A DNA stretch of 33,209 nucleotides, taken from NCBI GenBank assembly GCA_034717495.1, contig JAYELL010000064.1, positions 2,473 through 35,681 on the forward strand, read 5' to 3'. The position numbers and the translations under genes were made by a program. Each line of letters opens with the position of its first letter. Position 1 is the stretch's first letter. The notes under the pieces were generated by a model. It was not told the DNA's origin, did not search any database, and saw only the letters and a list, made by a program, of their open reading frames with translations. Origin of the DNA: Chloroflexota bacterium. GTDB lineage: Bacteria > Chloroflexota > Anaerolineae > JAAEKA01. Below are positions 1 to 8,602 of the stretch, piece by piece.

Positions 1-1028
1 TCCGTACCCGCCAGATGGTCGAAATGAGGCAGTTGCCAGGCGAAATAGTTGGCGTAGAGAGTCTTGATCGTTGCTATCAGGTGCATTCCCATGGTAACAG
101 GGCGAAAGATGTCGCGATCCAAGACGTGAACCTGTACGCCGCCGCAGGGTTGATCAGCCCATTTGCTTGCTGTTGGCTCGAAGAAGGCGGGTCGGAAGCG
201 CACGCCGGCAAGCCCCAAATCGTTCAGGGAATCCGCCAGGGCCCAGGGATCCACCCAGGGCGCGCCGAGGACCTCCAGCGGCAGCGCGGTGCCCCGTCCC
301 TCGCTTACGCTGGTACCCTCGATAAAGCAGGTGCCAGGATACACCGCCGCCGTTTCCAGCTTGGGGATGCCGGGCGAAGGGGGAACCCAGGGTAGCCCGG
401 TCTCGTCGAACCACATGTCCCGCCGCCAGCCAGCGCAGGGAACGACCGCCAGATCGCAGCCAACGCCCCAGTCTGTGTTGAAGAGCTGCGCCAGTTCACC
501 AATGGTCAAGCCATGGCGCACCGGCAGCGGGCCACAGCCCACGAAACTTTCAAAACCGGGCTTCAGTATCGGTCCTTCCACCACCTCACCACCGATGGGG
601 TTCGGGCGATCACAGACGATCACCGGTAAGCCGTGCGCTGCTGCCGCCTGCATAGCGTAGAGGAGGGTCGTCATGTAGGTGTAGAAACGCACCCCTACTT
701 CCGGGATGTCGAATACCAGGATGTCGATGCCCGCCAACATCCGGGCGGTAGGCTTGAGCTGTTCGCCATACAGGCTGTGGATGGGCAGGCCGGTGCGTGC
801 ATCGGTAGATGAATCTACCGGTATCGCGTCATGAGCCCCACCTGAAAAGCCGTGCTCGGGACCGAATAGCGCGGCAAGCTCGACCTCCGGTTGCCGAAGC
901 AACGCATCGACAGTGCCGGTCAGGTCGCCGGTGACCGCCATAGCGTTGCTGATCAGTCCCACGCGCGATCCTGTGATGAGATCCAGGCGTTCCTTCAATA
1001 ACAGGTCGATTCCAAATTGTACTGCCAT
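1..1028 (-). CDS. namZ: NamZ-like exo-beta-N-acetylmuramidase (DUF1343), 3' end beyond window
   Basis: This partial gene starts at ATG 1028 and runs off the left edge with 342 codons visible, close to the usual family length of about 370-400. Hallmarks of DUF1343 are plain: FGPEHGF near residue 55 with the conserved Glu, DIPEVGVRFYTY near 107, DRPNPIGG near 140, a GWRRDMWFDETGLPW stretch near 200, and YPGTCFIEGTSVSEGRGT near 230. Characterised NamZ enzymes (Bacillus subtilis YbbC and relatives) release MurNAc from the non-reducing end of peptidoglycan fragments. No signal peptide is visible, so this copy is probably cytoplasmic and would act on imported material, unlike the secreted Bacillus enzyme. 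It begins 6 nt after the upstream permease stop, with AAGGACC just before the ATG, so it is translated from the same transcript as the importer. The family call is firm; the exact substrate is inferred. Confidence 0.9.
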   Translation of the reverse strand, partial: MAVQFGIDLLLKERLDLITGSRVGLISNAMAVTGDLTGTVDALLRQPEVELAALFGPEHGFSGGAHDAIPVDSSTDARTGLPIHSLYGEQLKPTARMLAGIDILVFDIPEVGVRFYTYMTTLLYAMQAAAAHGLPVIVCDRPNPIGGEVVEGPILKPGFESFVGCGPLPVRHGLTIGELAQLFNTDWGVGCDLAVVPCAGWRRDMWFDETGLPWVPPSPGIPKLETAAVYPGTCFIEGTSVSEGRGTALPLEVLGAPWVDPWALADSLNDLGLAGVRFRPAFFEPTASKWADQPCGGVQVHVLDRDIFRPVTMGMHLIATIKTLYANYFAWQLPHFDHLAGT

Positions 1029-1034
1029 AGGTCC

Positions 1035-1904
1035 TTAGCCTTTCAACCCGGAGACCATCATGCCCTCGACGAAATAGCGCTGAAAGAAGATGAACAGCAG
1101 GGCTACCGGGATGGTCGCCATGGTAGACACTGCCATGGCCACAGCCCATTTCGGCTCGCCTGTCTGCGGTTGTGTGAAGAAGGTCAAGCCCACGGGCAAG
1201 GTCAACAGTTTCTGATCCTGGACAACCACCAGGGGCCAGATGAAGTTGTTCCAACTGAAAAGAAAGGTGATGATGGCCAGGCTGGCCGATGCGGGGCCCA
1301 GCATCGGCAGGACGATGCTATTGAAGATCCTGAACTCGCTGGCGCCGTCGATGCGCGCGGCGTCCAATAGCTCGTCGGGGATGTTGTAGGCGAATTGCCG
1401 CATCATAAAAACACCGAACGCTGTGACCAATCCCGGCGCGATCAGGCCCATATAAGAGTCCTGCCAGCCAAAGTTGCGGATCAGAACAAACAGGGGGATG
1501 AGCAAAACCTGGAAGGGTACGGTCAGGATGCTCAGGATGAAGATGAAGAAGAGGTTGCGGCCCGGAAAGCTGAACTTGGCGAAGCCGTAGCCGGCCAGGG
1601 CGCTGAAGAATATGGTGGTCACGGTCTGGACGCCGGAAACCAGAAAACTATTGAAGAACCACCAGTGGAGCGGCGTCAATTCGAACGCGTACGCGTAGCG
1701 CCCTAAACCTTGGAAATCCTGGGGAATCCAGTGGACGGGAGTGGCGAAGATCTCCGATTCCGCCTTGAAGCTGGAACTCACCATGAAGAATATGGGGAAG
1801 AAGAAGAGCAGAGCAATGATGCCGGCGACGAGAGTCATAAGGCCCGATCGCATTCTTGAGCGCGTACTCTTTCGGGATTTGATCACAAGAGCGTTGCTGT
1901 CCAT
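1035..1904 (-). CDS. Carbohydrate ABC transporter permease, MalG-type
   Basis: A 289-aa inner-membrane permease with six predicted membrane segments. The first spans roughly residues 20-42 and is followed by the MalG-type periplasmic stretch FKAESEIFATPVHWIPQ. The EAA loop that docks the ATPase is IPDELLDAARIDGASEFRIF, close to the family consensus, and the protein ends in the usual VSGLKG. It pairs with the MalF-type permease 18 nt upstream, and a GGAGAG ribosome site lies 7 nt before the ATG. With the binding protein further upstream it forms a sugar importer; the ATPase is not encoded here. NamZ follows within 6 nt, which suggests an amino-sugar or muropeptide substrate. The substrate cannot be read from the sequence. 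Confidence 0.93.
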   Translation of the reverse strand: MDSNALVIKSRKSTRSRMRSGLMTLVAGIIALLFFFPIFFMVSSSFKAESEIFATPVHWIPQDFQGLGRYAYAFELTPLHWWFFNSFLVSGVQTVTTIFFSALAGYGFAKFSFPGRNLFFIFILSILTVPFQVLLIPLFVLIRNFGWQDSYMGLIAPGLVTAFGVFMMRQFAYNIPDELLDAARIDGASEFRIFNSIVLPMLGPASASLAIITFLFSWNNFIWPLVVVQDQKLLTLPVGLTFFTQPQTGEPKWAVAMAVSTMATIPVALLFIFFQRYFVEGMMVSGLKG

Positions 1905-1922
1905 GACAGTCTCTCCGGAAAC

Positions 1923-2840
1923 TCACTTGAGCGAGAAGTCTTCGCTGCGACCTACGGTCATCTGCAAGGCCGTGAAGATGATGATAATGGCAAACAATAT
2001 CATCGACACCGCGGCCGCATCGCCCATGCGGAAGAACTGGAAGCCATATTTCCAGATAACGACGCCCAGGGTAGTGTTGACGTCTACCGGACCGCCCTGA
2101 TTGGGACTCATGACGAACTGGATGGAAAACCCCTGAAAGGCGCGAATGGTCGAGATGGCGGCGACGAACACGGCGGTCGGGCGTAGGAGCGGTAGTTCCA
2201 CGTGCCACAGTACCTGCAAACGATTGGCGCCATCGATGATTGCGGCCTCGCGCAGTTCCACAGGCACCGCCATCAGTCCCGCCAACCAAATGAGCATGTA
2301 GAATGGGATGATGTGCCAATCGTGGACCATGATCGACATGAGGGGGGACAGCGTGAGGTCGTAGAGCCACGGAATCTGGGACTGCCCGACCAGTGGCCCG
2401 ATAATCGCGGTAATCACACCGCTGGGGTTGAGCAACACCCTCCAAACGACAGAGATCACGACGATGGAAGGCAGCAGCGGCGTGAAGAAGAGAGCCTTGA
2501 AGAACTCGCGCCCGCGGAAGACCTGTGCGAAGAGGAGGGCAGCGCCCAGTGATAAAATCCAAACGGGAATGGTGCTACCCAACACAAAGCCTATCGTCAC
2601 GGCCAGCGATTTCTTGAAGAGGCGATCGCGCGTGAAAAGATCCAGGTAGTTCTCCAGCCCTACCCACTGCGGCGGCCGCAGCAACGTGAAATCGGTCATG
2701 CTGTAGTAGATGCCGGTAACGATCGGATAAAGAAAGAATATGGCGAAGAAGAGAACCGCCGGCAACACGAAAATCAAGCCCCAGATTTGCCGCCGAGCGA
2801 CCACTGATCGTTGCTTTCCCCCGGGTCGGAATGCTTGCAT
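1923..2840 (-). CDS. Carbohydrate ABC transporter permease, MalF-type
   Basis: A permease of about 305 aa with the MalF architecture: a first membrane helix near residues 20-42 (LIFVLPAVLFFAIFFLYPIV), an FTLLRPPQWVGLENY periplasmic start, and the EAA loop VPVELREAAIIDGANRLQVL. I chose ATG 2840 because AGGTG sits 7 nt upstream. An in-frame GTG at 2849 would add three residues and cannot be excluded. It forms the heterodimeric membrane channel with the MalG-type partner 18 nt downstream. The 234-nt gap to the upstream binding-protein gene holds no gene; it is typical of importers whose binding protein is made in excess. Confidence 0.92.
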   Translation of the reverse strand: MQAFRPGGKQRSVVARRQIWGLIFVLPAVLFFAIFFLYPIVTGIYYSMTDFTLLRPPQWVGLENYLDLFTRDRLFKKSLAVTIGFVLGSTIPVWILSLGAALLFAQVFRGREFFKALFFTPLLPSIVVISVVWRVLLNPSGVITAIIGPLVGQSQIPWLYDLTLSPLMSIMVHDWHIIPFYMLIWLAGLMAVPVELREAAIIDGANRLQVLWHVELPLLRPTAVFVAAISTIRAFQGFSIQFVMSPNQGGPVDVNTTLGVVIWKYGFQFFRMGDAAAVSMILFAIIIIFTALQMTVGRSEDFSLK

Positions 2841-3074
2841 GAGACACACCTGCCTGGGTTGGCTCCCGGCACCTCTGAAGGCAATACGCTCCGCATTCGC
2901 AGAGGTCGCCTCCAGAAGTGCCGGTGAGTTCGGCTTTCCAAAGTCCTATTTGATCCTGGTTTTTCCTGTCCCTCTTCCTTTTGTTCGTTTTGGCCGCCGA
3001 GCAAGAGGACGAGTACGAATATGAGGGACGAGATCTTGGTAGGACCGGTAGGCCTCCTGAAAGATCGAGCCAAG
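2841..3074 (-). other. Intercistronic gap between binding protein and permease
   Basis: This 234-nt spacer has no credible coding sequence. Short imperfect inverted repeats occur near 3040-3060, but none is as strong as the structures in the equivalent gap of the second importer at 18652-19062. It is probably transcribed, because the genes on both sides face the same way and no promoter motif stands out. Confidence 0.4.
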
Positions 3075-4469
3075 CTACTGCCCGGTCGCATCTTCCTTGG
3101 CACGGGCCAGGATTTCGCTGATCTCTTCTTCCGTTTCCGCCAGGACGGTGTCGATATCCTCACCGCCGATGACGACGCGATCTCGCATCCGCCCCATGGA
3201 GTCGATGGTCTCGTTGAAGCCCACGAAACGCGGATGGAAGAAGCTCTTGTTGATTTCGTCCACGAATACAGGCATGATCTCGTTGGCTGCAAAATCATCC
3301 GACGCCACGTAGGATGCCACTGGCTGGAACAGGCCGGCCTCGTTCAGATAGCGATCCGGAGCCCCGGTCAGGTGGGCGATTAGCTTCCAGCCCGCAGCCT
3401 GCTTGGCGGGGTCGGCGCGGGAATTGACCATCAGGTAGAAGGCGAAGTTAGCGAACCCGCTGTCGTTCACGCCATCCGCCCAACGCAATTGGGGATGGAT
3501 GCTGTAGTTGATGCCGGCATCCTCGATAAGAGGTGCGCCCCAGTTGCCGAAGGAGCACTCGGTCGCCAGCTCACCTGCCTGGAACGCATCGCGCGAGGCA
3601 GTGTACTGGGGACCACCCAGGTTGTATTCGTTGGCCCAGTCGTTCCAGTAGCTCAAGACTTTCTTGACTTCCGGCGTATTGATATTTGCCGCGTAGTTCT
3701 GGTCGTCGATCATGTTGCCGCCCAACTGCTGAACCATGGGGTTGAAGTGCAGCATCATGTACATAGCAGCGGTCCAGTTGAAGTCGAAACCGCGTTGGAT
3801 GGGGTTGCCGTCCTCATCACGTACCGTAAGCTGTTCGGCAACATCGACCATCTCCTCCCAGGTCGTGGGGAAGTCGGTCGCCGGATCGAGTCCTGCTTCT
3901 TTCCAGAGATCGTCGTTGGTAAAACATGCGTAAGCGCTGAGCTCGGTAGGTACGCCGTATAACCCACCATCGTAGGTAGCGCCGGCCAGTAGGTTGTCGG
4001 CGATTTCGCCTTCTCCATACAGGGCCTTGACTTCGTCAACGGATTCGAAGCCCCAGCCAGCGGGGTCAACAGCTGCCAGAATGCCCTCAAGATAGTACTG
4101 GGCGTTGAACGGCGTGAACTGATTGAACACGTCAGGCCCTTCTCCCGATGCCAGCGCGGTGTTGAGCGCGGTGAAGAAATCGGGAACGAGTTCATACTCG
4201 ACCGTGATGTCGGGATTTTCTTCCATGAACTGGGCGATGCGCTCCTCGTCGATGGGCACGCGGGGCGCATGGTCATGCATCCACAGGCGGATGGTGACCG
4301 GCTCGGCCGCCGGTTCCGCTTCTTCCGCAGGCGCAGGCTGTTCAGCCTCCTGGGCCGGCGCTTGCTGGGCGGGCGGCGCAGCCGGCGCTACGCAGGCTGC
4401 CGCAACCAGGGATAGCACGGCCACTAGGACCAGCAGCCGGGCCATTAAGCTATGATGCTTGAGATTCAT
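3075..4469 (-). CDS. Sugar-binding lipoprotein of ABC importer (SBP_bac_1 type)
   Basis: A 464-aa extracytoplasmic solute-binding protein. The start is fixed at ATG 4469 by a strong AAGGAGGA site 6 nt upstream; a longer frame to 4535 would add 22 residues with no ribosome site. Residues 1-25 are a lipoprotein signal with lipobox VAAAC (lipidated Cys26), then a flexible Ala/Pro/Gln/Glu linker to about residue 60, as is usual in Chloroflexota. The mature part has the cluster-1 features of maltose-type binding proteins: TIRLWMHDH at the start, GEGPDVFNQF, and YGVPTELSAYACFTNDDLW with aromatic residues likely to stack on sugar. It follows the GNAT gene by 72 nt and precedes the permeases. It captures a carbohydrate outside the membrane; identity is unknown, although NamZ downstream suggests an amino sugar. 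Confidence 0.93.
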   Translation of the reverse strand: MNLKHHSLMARLLVLVAVLSLVAAACVAPAAPPAQQAPAQEAEQPAPAEEAEPAAEPVTIRLWMHDHAPRVPIDEERIAQFMEENPDITVEYELVPDFFTALNTALASGEGPDVFNQFTPFNAQYYLEGILAAVDPAGWGFESVDEVKALYGEGEIADNLLAGATYDGGLYGVPTELSAYACFTNDDLWKEAGLDPATDFPTTWEEMVDVAEQLTVRDEDGNPIQRGFDFNWTAAMYMMLHFNPMVQQLGGNMIDDQNYAANINTPEVKKVLSYWNDWANEYNLGGPQYTASRDAFQAGELATECSFGNWGAPLIEDAGINYSIHPQLRWADGVNDSGFANFAFYLMVNSRADPAKQAAGWKLIAHLTGAPDRYLNEAGLFQPVASYVASDDFAANEIMPVFVDEINKSFFHPRFVGFNETIDSMGRMRDRVVIGGEDIDTVLAETEEEISEILARAKEDATGQ

Positions 4470-4541
4470 TAGGGTCCTCCTTCTAGGACTGGTAAAGGGT
4501 TCTTCGATGGCGCAGAATCCGACGAACTCGGTCAAGCGCCG

Positions 4542-5498
4542 TTACGACAGGACTTTCTCGAAAATCGTGAACTCCCGCAGCGGCTCGAAGCCAACTCGGG
4601 CATAAAGGCGTGCCGCGCCGGTTGGCGCCCACAGGAAGTAAGAAAAAAAGACACCTTGCCTGCGCATTTGATTCAGGCAACGAACTAGCAGCAGACGGCC
4701 AATGCCGCGCTGGCGGTAGGCCGGATGAACACCGAAGGGGCCGAAACGTTCTCCTCGTTGTTGGCAAAAGCCTACCACCTGGCCACGGTGCTTTGCTACC
4801 AGCCAGCAGATGCGCTCCTGGTCGACTCTGTCGAAATAGGCCAGTAAATGATCTCTGGCATGGCGATACCAATCCCAGCCAAACTGCTCGGCGATGAAAG
4901 GCAGAACGTCCGGTAGATCGCGGGCAGTAAGGGACTTGATCGTGATACCTTCCTCTTGCTTCAGCTGTTGTTCCAGGGCGCCAACCTCGTCCGGAATCAC
5001 AAAACCAGTCAGTTTGATCCCCATGCTGGAGGCAACTTCCATCACTGAAAAGCCCAGCGAATCTCCCAGGAAGGCGTATGCAGCAGGATAGGCCTGTCTG
5101 TCAACTCCGGGCACGATGTAATTTGGAACGTACGGTGCAATGCTGATTCGCTCGCGCCTTTGGGCCGCGAAATTGCCCAGCAATTGATCGAATAGCTGGC
5201 GCCCGACTCTCTGGCGTTGGTATCTCGGGTCGACGCCAAAGGCCGTGATCCAGGCCTGATCGGGCTCCAGCCCTACGCTGAAGAAAGGGACCTGGCGGGT
5301 GATTCCCACGATGAATCCGACAATCTGTCCATTCTGCTCTGCCACCGGAAGGTTTGCCGCCAGAAAATTGGGATCGAGTAACACCTGGCGGCAAAAAAAG
5401 GCCTCGGTCACCGGGTCGAAGCGGAGGGCTTTGTTCCAGACCGTCAGGAGTTGTGCCAGGTCAGAGGCCTCGAAGGAACGGATACGCAATTGACTCAC
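4542..5498 (-). CDS. Tandem GNAT-family N-acetyltransferase
   Basis: A 318-aa protein with two GNAT folds in series. The first (about residues 5-165) has an acetyl-CoA loop in FGVDPRYQRQRVGRQLF near 88-103. The second (about 185-318) has FGVHPAYRQRGIGRLLL near 255-271, a canonical R/Q-x-x-G-x-G/A pyrophosphate loop. Both loops look intact. Tandem GNAT proteins include mycothiol synthase and peptide or amino-sugar acetylases; nothing here fixes the acceptor. It sits between the GntR regulator (42 nt upstream) and the sugar-binding protein, so an amino sugar or wall-derived peptide is a reasonable guess. The GTG at 5498 directly abuts AGAAGG, too close for a normal ribosome site, so translation may begin at TTG 5489, three codons later. 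Confidence 0.85.
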   Translation of the reverse strand: MSQLRIRSFEASDLAQLLTVWNKALRFDPVTEAFFCRQVLLDPNFLAANLPVAEQNGQIVGFIVGITRQVPFFSVGLEPDQAWITAFGVDPRYQRQRVGRQLFDQLLGNFAAQRRERISIAPYVPNYIVPGVDRQAYPAAYAFLGDSLGFSVMEVASSMGIKLTGFVIPDEVGALEQQLKQEEGITIKSLTARDLPDVLPFIAEQFGWDWYRHARDHLLAYFDRVDQERICWLVAKHRGQVVGFCQQRGERFGPFGVHPAYRQRGIGRLLLVRCLNQMRRQGVFFSYFLWAPTGAARLYARVGFEPLREFTIFEKVLS

Positions 5499-5540
5499 CT
5501 TCTGAAAAGAGGACGATTGCCAAGGCTTATTCTGATAGCG

Positions 5541-6257
5541 TCACGTGGCCACTACTGTTTCCCGACTAACAGGTTTGTTTTGAATGCGTCTCATCAACTC
5601 AGAGACGGAGTCTTCACCGTGTTGTCGCAGCAAAGATTCGACCTGCTGGCCGTCATGTCTGCGCAGGGCTGCCAGCATGGCTCTGTGCTCTTTCATGGCA
5701 TTGGCGAATCGCCTGGGCGAAGAGGGGTATTGCTGCCTGAGGCGTTGCGTATAATTCCAAAGCTGGTGCAGGATCTCCTGGGCTTTTTCGTTTTGATACC
5801 AACTGCTTATCTCGGAATGAAATCTGTAATTGCAGTCGTAATAGACACCGTACTCTTGTCTGTCCAGGGCTTCTTGCATCTCTGTCAGAATGTTCTCCAG
5901 GTCTTCTAAATCTTGATCGTCAATAGTTTCAGCCGCTTTGCGACCTGCCAGCCCTTCAATAACGGACAACAATTCATAAGCCCCGAGCACACCTTCAACA
6001 GACATTGGAGCCACAATTGCGCCCCGGTACGGCTGTGTTACAACCAGCCCCTCGTCCTCAAGCCGGAACAGTGCCTCCCTTACAGGCGTCCTGCTGACGC
6101 CCATTTCCTCGGCAAGATCAGTTGTCTTGAGCTGCTCATTGGGTACCAACGTGCCATCGATGATCGCGTCTCGTAGCTTATTCAACACCAATTCAGAGGT
6201 GCGAGGTTGGGTTCCCAGAGAACCGATTTTTTTTGAATTAATTTTCTTCGTGATCAT
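5541..6257 (-). CDS. GntR-family transcriptional regulator, FadR/FCD subfamily
   Basis: A 238-aa repressor-type regulator. The N-terminal winged helix-turn-helix covers about residues 18-85, with the recognition region TTDLAEEMGVSRTPVREALF. The C-terminal all-helical FCD ligand domain (about 90-225) keeps the expected metal-binding set, Asp141, His147, His191 and His213, so it probably senses a carboxylate or sugar acid through a bound metal. The gene overlaps the SDR stop by 4 nt (ATGA) and is therefore translationally coupled. A perfect 6+5+6 palindrome overlaps the -10 of the promoter in front of the SDR gene (7040-7056), so autorepression with release by an operon substrate is the likely circuit. 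Ligand unknown. Confidence 0.92.
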   Translation of the reverse strand: MITKKINSKKIGSLGTQPRTSELVLNKLRDAIIDGTLVPNEQLKTTDLAEEMGVSRTPVREALFRLEDEGLVVTQPYRGAIVAPMSVEGVLGAYELLSVIEGLAGRKAAETIDDQDLEDLENILTEMQEALDRQEYGVYYDCNYRFHSEISSWYQNEKAQEILHQLWNYTQRLRQQYPSSPRRFANAMKEHRAMLAALRRHDGQQVESLLRQHGEDSVSELMRRIQNKPVSRETVVAT

Positions 6258-7006
6258 CGCAAATACGCGCCACCGTTTACATCGATGGTGGCACCCGTGA
6301 CGAACCGGGCCTCATCGCTGGCCAGATACACGGCAGCGTAGCCAATATCTTCCACCGTCCCCAGCCCCAGCGGTATCGCTGCCGATAGTTCTCGGATCTC
6401 TTCTGAACCATGAGTCTGGAGCAACAGTTCCGTGTTTATCAAACCTGGGGCGATGGCATTAACTGTAACTCCGTAGGGTGCTGCAGTCCGGGCCACGGTT
6501 TTGGTCAAGCCAAGTTGACCGCTCTTGGTTGCCGCATAATGGGCATGGCCAAACAAAGCGCCTCGCTGGCCGACAATCGAACTGATATTGATAATGCGGC
6601 CCGATTCCTGGAACCTCATAATTTCCATCGCGTACTTCGAACACAGAAAAGTACTGGTTAGGTTCGTATCGATAATCTGATGCCAGTGTTTCAGCGAAAT
6701 CTCAAAAATGTCCTCTGGTAGTGTGGTCCCGGCGTTGTTGACTAGAATGTCAAGCCTGCCGAATTCCTTCTGTAATTCCATAAAAAGGTGGTGGACATCG
6801 CTCTCCTGGCTTACGTCGGCCTGGACCGCCAGAGCGCGTCTTCCCAACGCCTGGATTTGATCCACGACCTCCCCCGCTCGATCAGAAGAACTTCGATAAT
6901 TGACCACAACATCTGCCCCTGCCTGGGCAAGTGCGCGGGCAATCCCGGCACCCAGGCCGCGCGATGCGCCGGTAACAAGAGCCACTTTCTGTGTGAGAGA
7001 AAACAT
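6254..7006 (-). CDS. SDR-family oxidoreductase (FabG-like)
   Basis: A 250-aa classical short-chain dehydrogenase of standard length. It shows the NAD(P)-binding TGASRGLG at 12-19, NNAG at 90-93, the active-site Asn115, and the catalytic triad Ser143, Tyr157 and Lys161 (YAATK). Arg38 after the second beta strand (VVVNYRSS) suggests NADPH preference. It is the first gene of the operon, 42 nt from the inferred transcription start, and overlaps the GntR gene by 4 nt. FabG-like sequence does not mean fatty acid synthesis: in a sugar-import operon with a GntR repressor, oxidation of a sugar, sugar acid or polyol is more likely. The ribosome site is weak (CCAGAAG). Confidence 0.92.
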   Translation of the reverse strand: MFSLTQKVALVTGASRGLGAGIARALAQAGADVVVNYRSSSDRAGEVVDQIQALGRRALAVQADVSQESDVHHLFMELQKEFGRLDILVNNAGTTLPEDIFEISLKHWHQIIDTNLTSTFLCSKYAMEIMRFQESGRIINISSIVGQRGALFGHAHYAATKSGQLGLTKTVARTAAPYGVTVNAIAPGLINTELLLQTHGSEEIRELSAAIPLGLGTVEDIGYAAVYLASDEARFVTGATIDVNGGAYLR

Positions 7007-7039
7007 GGTATAGCTTCTGGAAACCCTTCGTTGTGGATA

Positions 7040-7083
7040 TTGGATACTGAATCCAAGATATCACGAAAGCCGGGCTTTGTCAA
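7040..7083 (-). promoter_or_regulatory. Promoter of operon A with overlapping palindromic operator
   Basis: On the minus strand there is a perfect -35 TTGACA (7078-7083), a 17-nt spacer and a -10 TATCTT (7055-7060). A perfect inverted repeat, TTGGAT-actga-ATCCAA on the plus strand (7040-7056), overlaps the -10 and the expected start near 7048. A bound dimer would block polymerase. The co-transcribed GntR/FCD regulator is the natural candidate. The SDR start codon lies about 42 nt downstream. Confidence 0.7.
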
Positions 7084-7260
7084 GGGTTTTTTGTCCAGCA
7101 ATTCCAGCTATGATCGTTCTACATTTGTAGCGAACTCGACTACACAAGCGCCAAGCGGAGCGAGTTGGACGTTGATTGTCTTATCCGACAGCTTCCAAAC
7201 GCCAGGATTCTTTCGTCCGTTCTCATCCAAACAATACTAATTTTCAATGCCATCGTCTCA

Positions 7261-8493
7261 TTAGTCCTCTCCTTTGATGATGGCAGTCACTTTTTGGTGC
7301 CAGGCTACATCTTCCCACATCCCCAGGAATTGAGGGTGGCAGAAATTCGAGGAGCAATTGAAACTGTATCCATACTTTCTTCCCAGCCTGGCTCCAATCA
7401 GCCCAGCTTCTTTGATGATATCCCATTTCAGCAGCGGGTGGTCGCGCCAGTTGATCAGGCCCCACCCCTCGGTGTTTCCGAGCGGGATTCCGAATTGATC
7501 AGACAGGTTTTTGGCCTCTTTGACCCGGGCTTCGAGCCAATTTTCATAGGCCGGTTTATGAGTTTGCCAGCGCTCCCACAAGGCGGCGTAAATTTCGTCG
7601 AACCGATAGTCCTGCGGGATGTACCGGGCCGCACCGGGAATATAGGAGGGTTCTCTGTTCTTTTCGATCCGATAAAGTTTTTCAGGAATTCCAAAGGGAT
7701 GAATCTCCTCAACATAGCCGGTGCCCTCCACAAATTCATCGTATTGGGCGATCCACAGGTGTATATCCAGCAGATCAAAACTGGCGTAATCGCGCTCCAG
7801 ATCGTATTTCCAATAATCGTAAGTCTGGCTGGTGAAGATATCCAGATCATTCCATTTTGCTTTCAGACCGAAAATTACCTCATTGATGAAGTCCCAGTAG
7901 AATTCGACTTGCTTACTGTTGAATATCCTTCCTGCTTCCACCGGCTGCGACATGGTACCCAAGGTTTGTGACAGCCAGTAAAAACAATTGCAGATTGGAT
8001 ACTCGTTTAGGATATCAACGTAGATTACGTTTTCGAGACATTTATTCTCATCCAGGAAAGCGATGGTCTCATCCCAAACCCTGATGAGTTCCTGTGCCCC
8101 CTGAATCTGATCGTTCCGCTGGTCATCGGTGGGTTTGAACCAGGTTGAAAGACCGACAAATATGTCTCGTTCCTGACACTTTCGGATGAACTCCACCACG
8201 GATTTGCGGGGGTTGATATAGACTGTATATTCATTCCCCCATGCCGCGATCCCGAGGAAATGTGGGAAGGTTCCGGGTGGATCTTTGAAGACCTCGACCA
8301 GTGCTCCATCCGGAGCCTTGGCGATCAGGTGCGGGAAAACGTCGATCCGCACGGCATTGTAGCCCCGTTCTACCAACTCATCGAGGGCCTTATCCCAATC
8401 TTCGAACCCGCCTCCTTTATAACGGCGGCGTATCCATGATGAGTCCCACATGGTAATGGCGAGGGGTTTTTGAAAATCTCTTATGCTTGGCAT
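7261..8493 (-). CDS. GH5-like glycoside hydrolase (cellulase-like family)
   Basis: A 410-aa protein with the look of the cellulase-like clan GH-A family (Pfam Cellulase-like). The first strand carries DSSWIRRRYKGGGFEDWD, followed by GYNAVRIDVFPHL. The likely acid/base Glu164 is in VDILNEYP (the NE pair after strand 4), and the likely nucleophile Glu342 is in GNTEGWG (strand 7). No signal peptide is visible, so it should act in the cytoplasm on imported oligosaccharide. ATG 8493 is preferred because GAGGAGAAG lies 4 nt upstream; the frame stays open to 8571 but without a ribosome site. It faces the same way as operon A, whose promoter lies 178 nt beyond its stop, so it is probably a separate unit. 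Substrate unknown. Confidence 0.85.
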   Translation of the reverse strand: MPSIRDFQKPLAITMWDSSWIRRRYKGGGFEDWDKALDELVERGYNAVRIDVFPHLIAKAPDGALVEVFKDPPGTFPHFLGIAAWGNEYTVYINPRKSVVEFIRKCQERDIFVGLSTWFKPTDDQRNDQIQGAQELIRVWDETIAFLDENKCLENVIYVDILNEYPICNCFYWLSQTLGTMSQPVEAGRIFNSKQVEFYWDFINEVIFGLKAKWNDLDIFTSQTYDYWKYDLERDYASFDLLDIHLWIAQYDEFVEGTGYVEEIHPFGIPEKLYRIEKNREPSYIPGAARYIPQDYRFDEIYAALWERWQTHKPAYENWLEARVKEAKNLSDQFGIPLGNTEGWGLINWRDHPLLKWDIIKEAGLIGARLGRKYGYSFNCSSNFCHPQFLGMWEDVAWHQKVTAIIKGED

Positions 8494-8602
8494 GGTTCTT
8501 CTCCTCGCATATTCAGTGAGGGGTGTGAATAACTCGAAAACTTGACACAGTCGGCCAGGTGGGCATCTCAAATGGTGACGAAACCATACAAGGAGGCCCC
8601 CA

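Noticed and set aside
1648-2562. A 304-codon minus-strand frame across the two permease genes
   Set aside because: Overlaps two well-supported permeases in another frame and has no membrane-protein character.
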